Origin: JBCCBV01 sp039033855
GTDB taxonomy: Bacteria; Planctomycetota; Phycisphaerae; Phycisphaerales; Phycisphaeraceae
Assembly: GCA_039033855.1 (NCBI GenBank)
Contig: JBCCBV010000044.1
Location: forward strand, 1-5,580
Length of the DNA stretch: 5,580 nt
Direction: 5' to 3'
Position numbers and translations under genes: made by a program. Below, in pieces: positions 5,574 through 5,580 of the stretch (position 1 is the first letter of the stretch; each line of letters starts with the position of its first letter). Below the pieces are notes generated by a model, which was not told the DNA's origin, made no database searches, and saw only the letters and a list, made by a program, of their open reading frames with translations.

Positions 5574-5580
5574 TGTGGCG

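Overview
The window is GC-rich DNA (about two thirds G+C by eye) that looks like a planctomycete chromosome, most likely from the Phycisphaerae or a relative. This is inferred from three things seen together: secreted proteins that end in a PEP-CTERM sorting signal, type I dockerin-like repeats of the form DFNGDGxVxLLDFD just before that signal, and a fused AroD-AroE shikimate enzyme. The genus cannot be fixed from the sequence alone.

All three genes lie on the minus strand, so the reading order is right to left. From 5440 to 3905 is a secreted SGNH/GDSL-type hydrolase with an N-terminal beta-sandwich-like domain, two complete dockerin-like repeats and a PEP-CTERM tail. It is followed by a convincing intrinsic terminator (3794-3827). 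From 3577 to 2015 is a tandem paralogue with the same architecture, with its own possible promoter and ribosome binding site; its first dockerin repeat has decayed. From 1957 to 341, 57 bp downstream, is the bifunctional 3-dehydroquinate dehydratase/shikimate dehydrogenase.

The non-coding parts are informative. Positions 1-340, downstream of the shikimate gene, form a repeat island: a 30-bp inverted repeat with arms 118 bp apart, a short hairpin between the arms, and two direct copies of a 24-bp unit that each form an 8-bp-stem hairpin. Positions 3578-3904 hold the terminator of the upstream hydrolase and the leader of the downstream one. Positions 5441-5580, upstream of the first hydrolase, hold a Shine-Dalgarno sequence, a predicted G-quadruplex motif and a four-unit 10-bp tandem repeat.

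The two hydrolases probably act outside the cytoplasm, anchored or sorted by an exosortase system, on an ester-bearing polymer or glycan; the substrate cannot be read from the sequence. The shikimate enzyme is cytoplasmic housekeeping metabolism with no evident functional link to them. The most unusual point is that both hydrolases keep the GDS serine and the DxxH pair of the SGNH fold but carry GGVSHG where the family normally has GxND.
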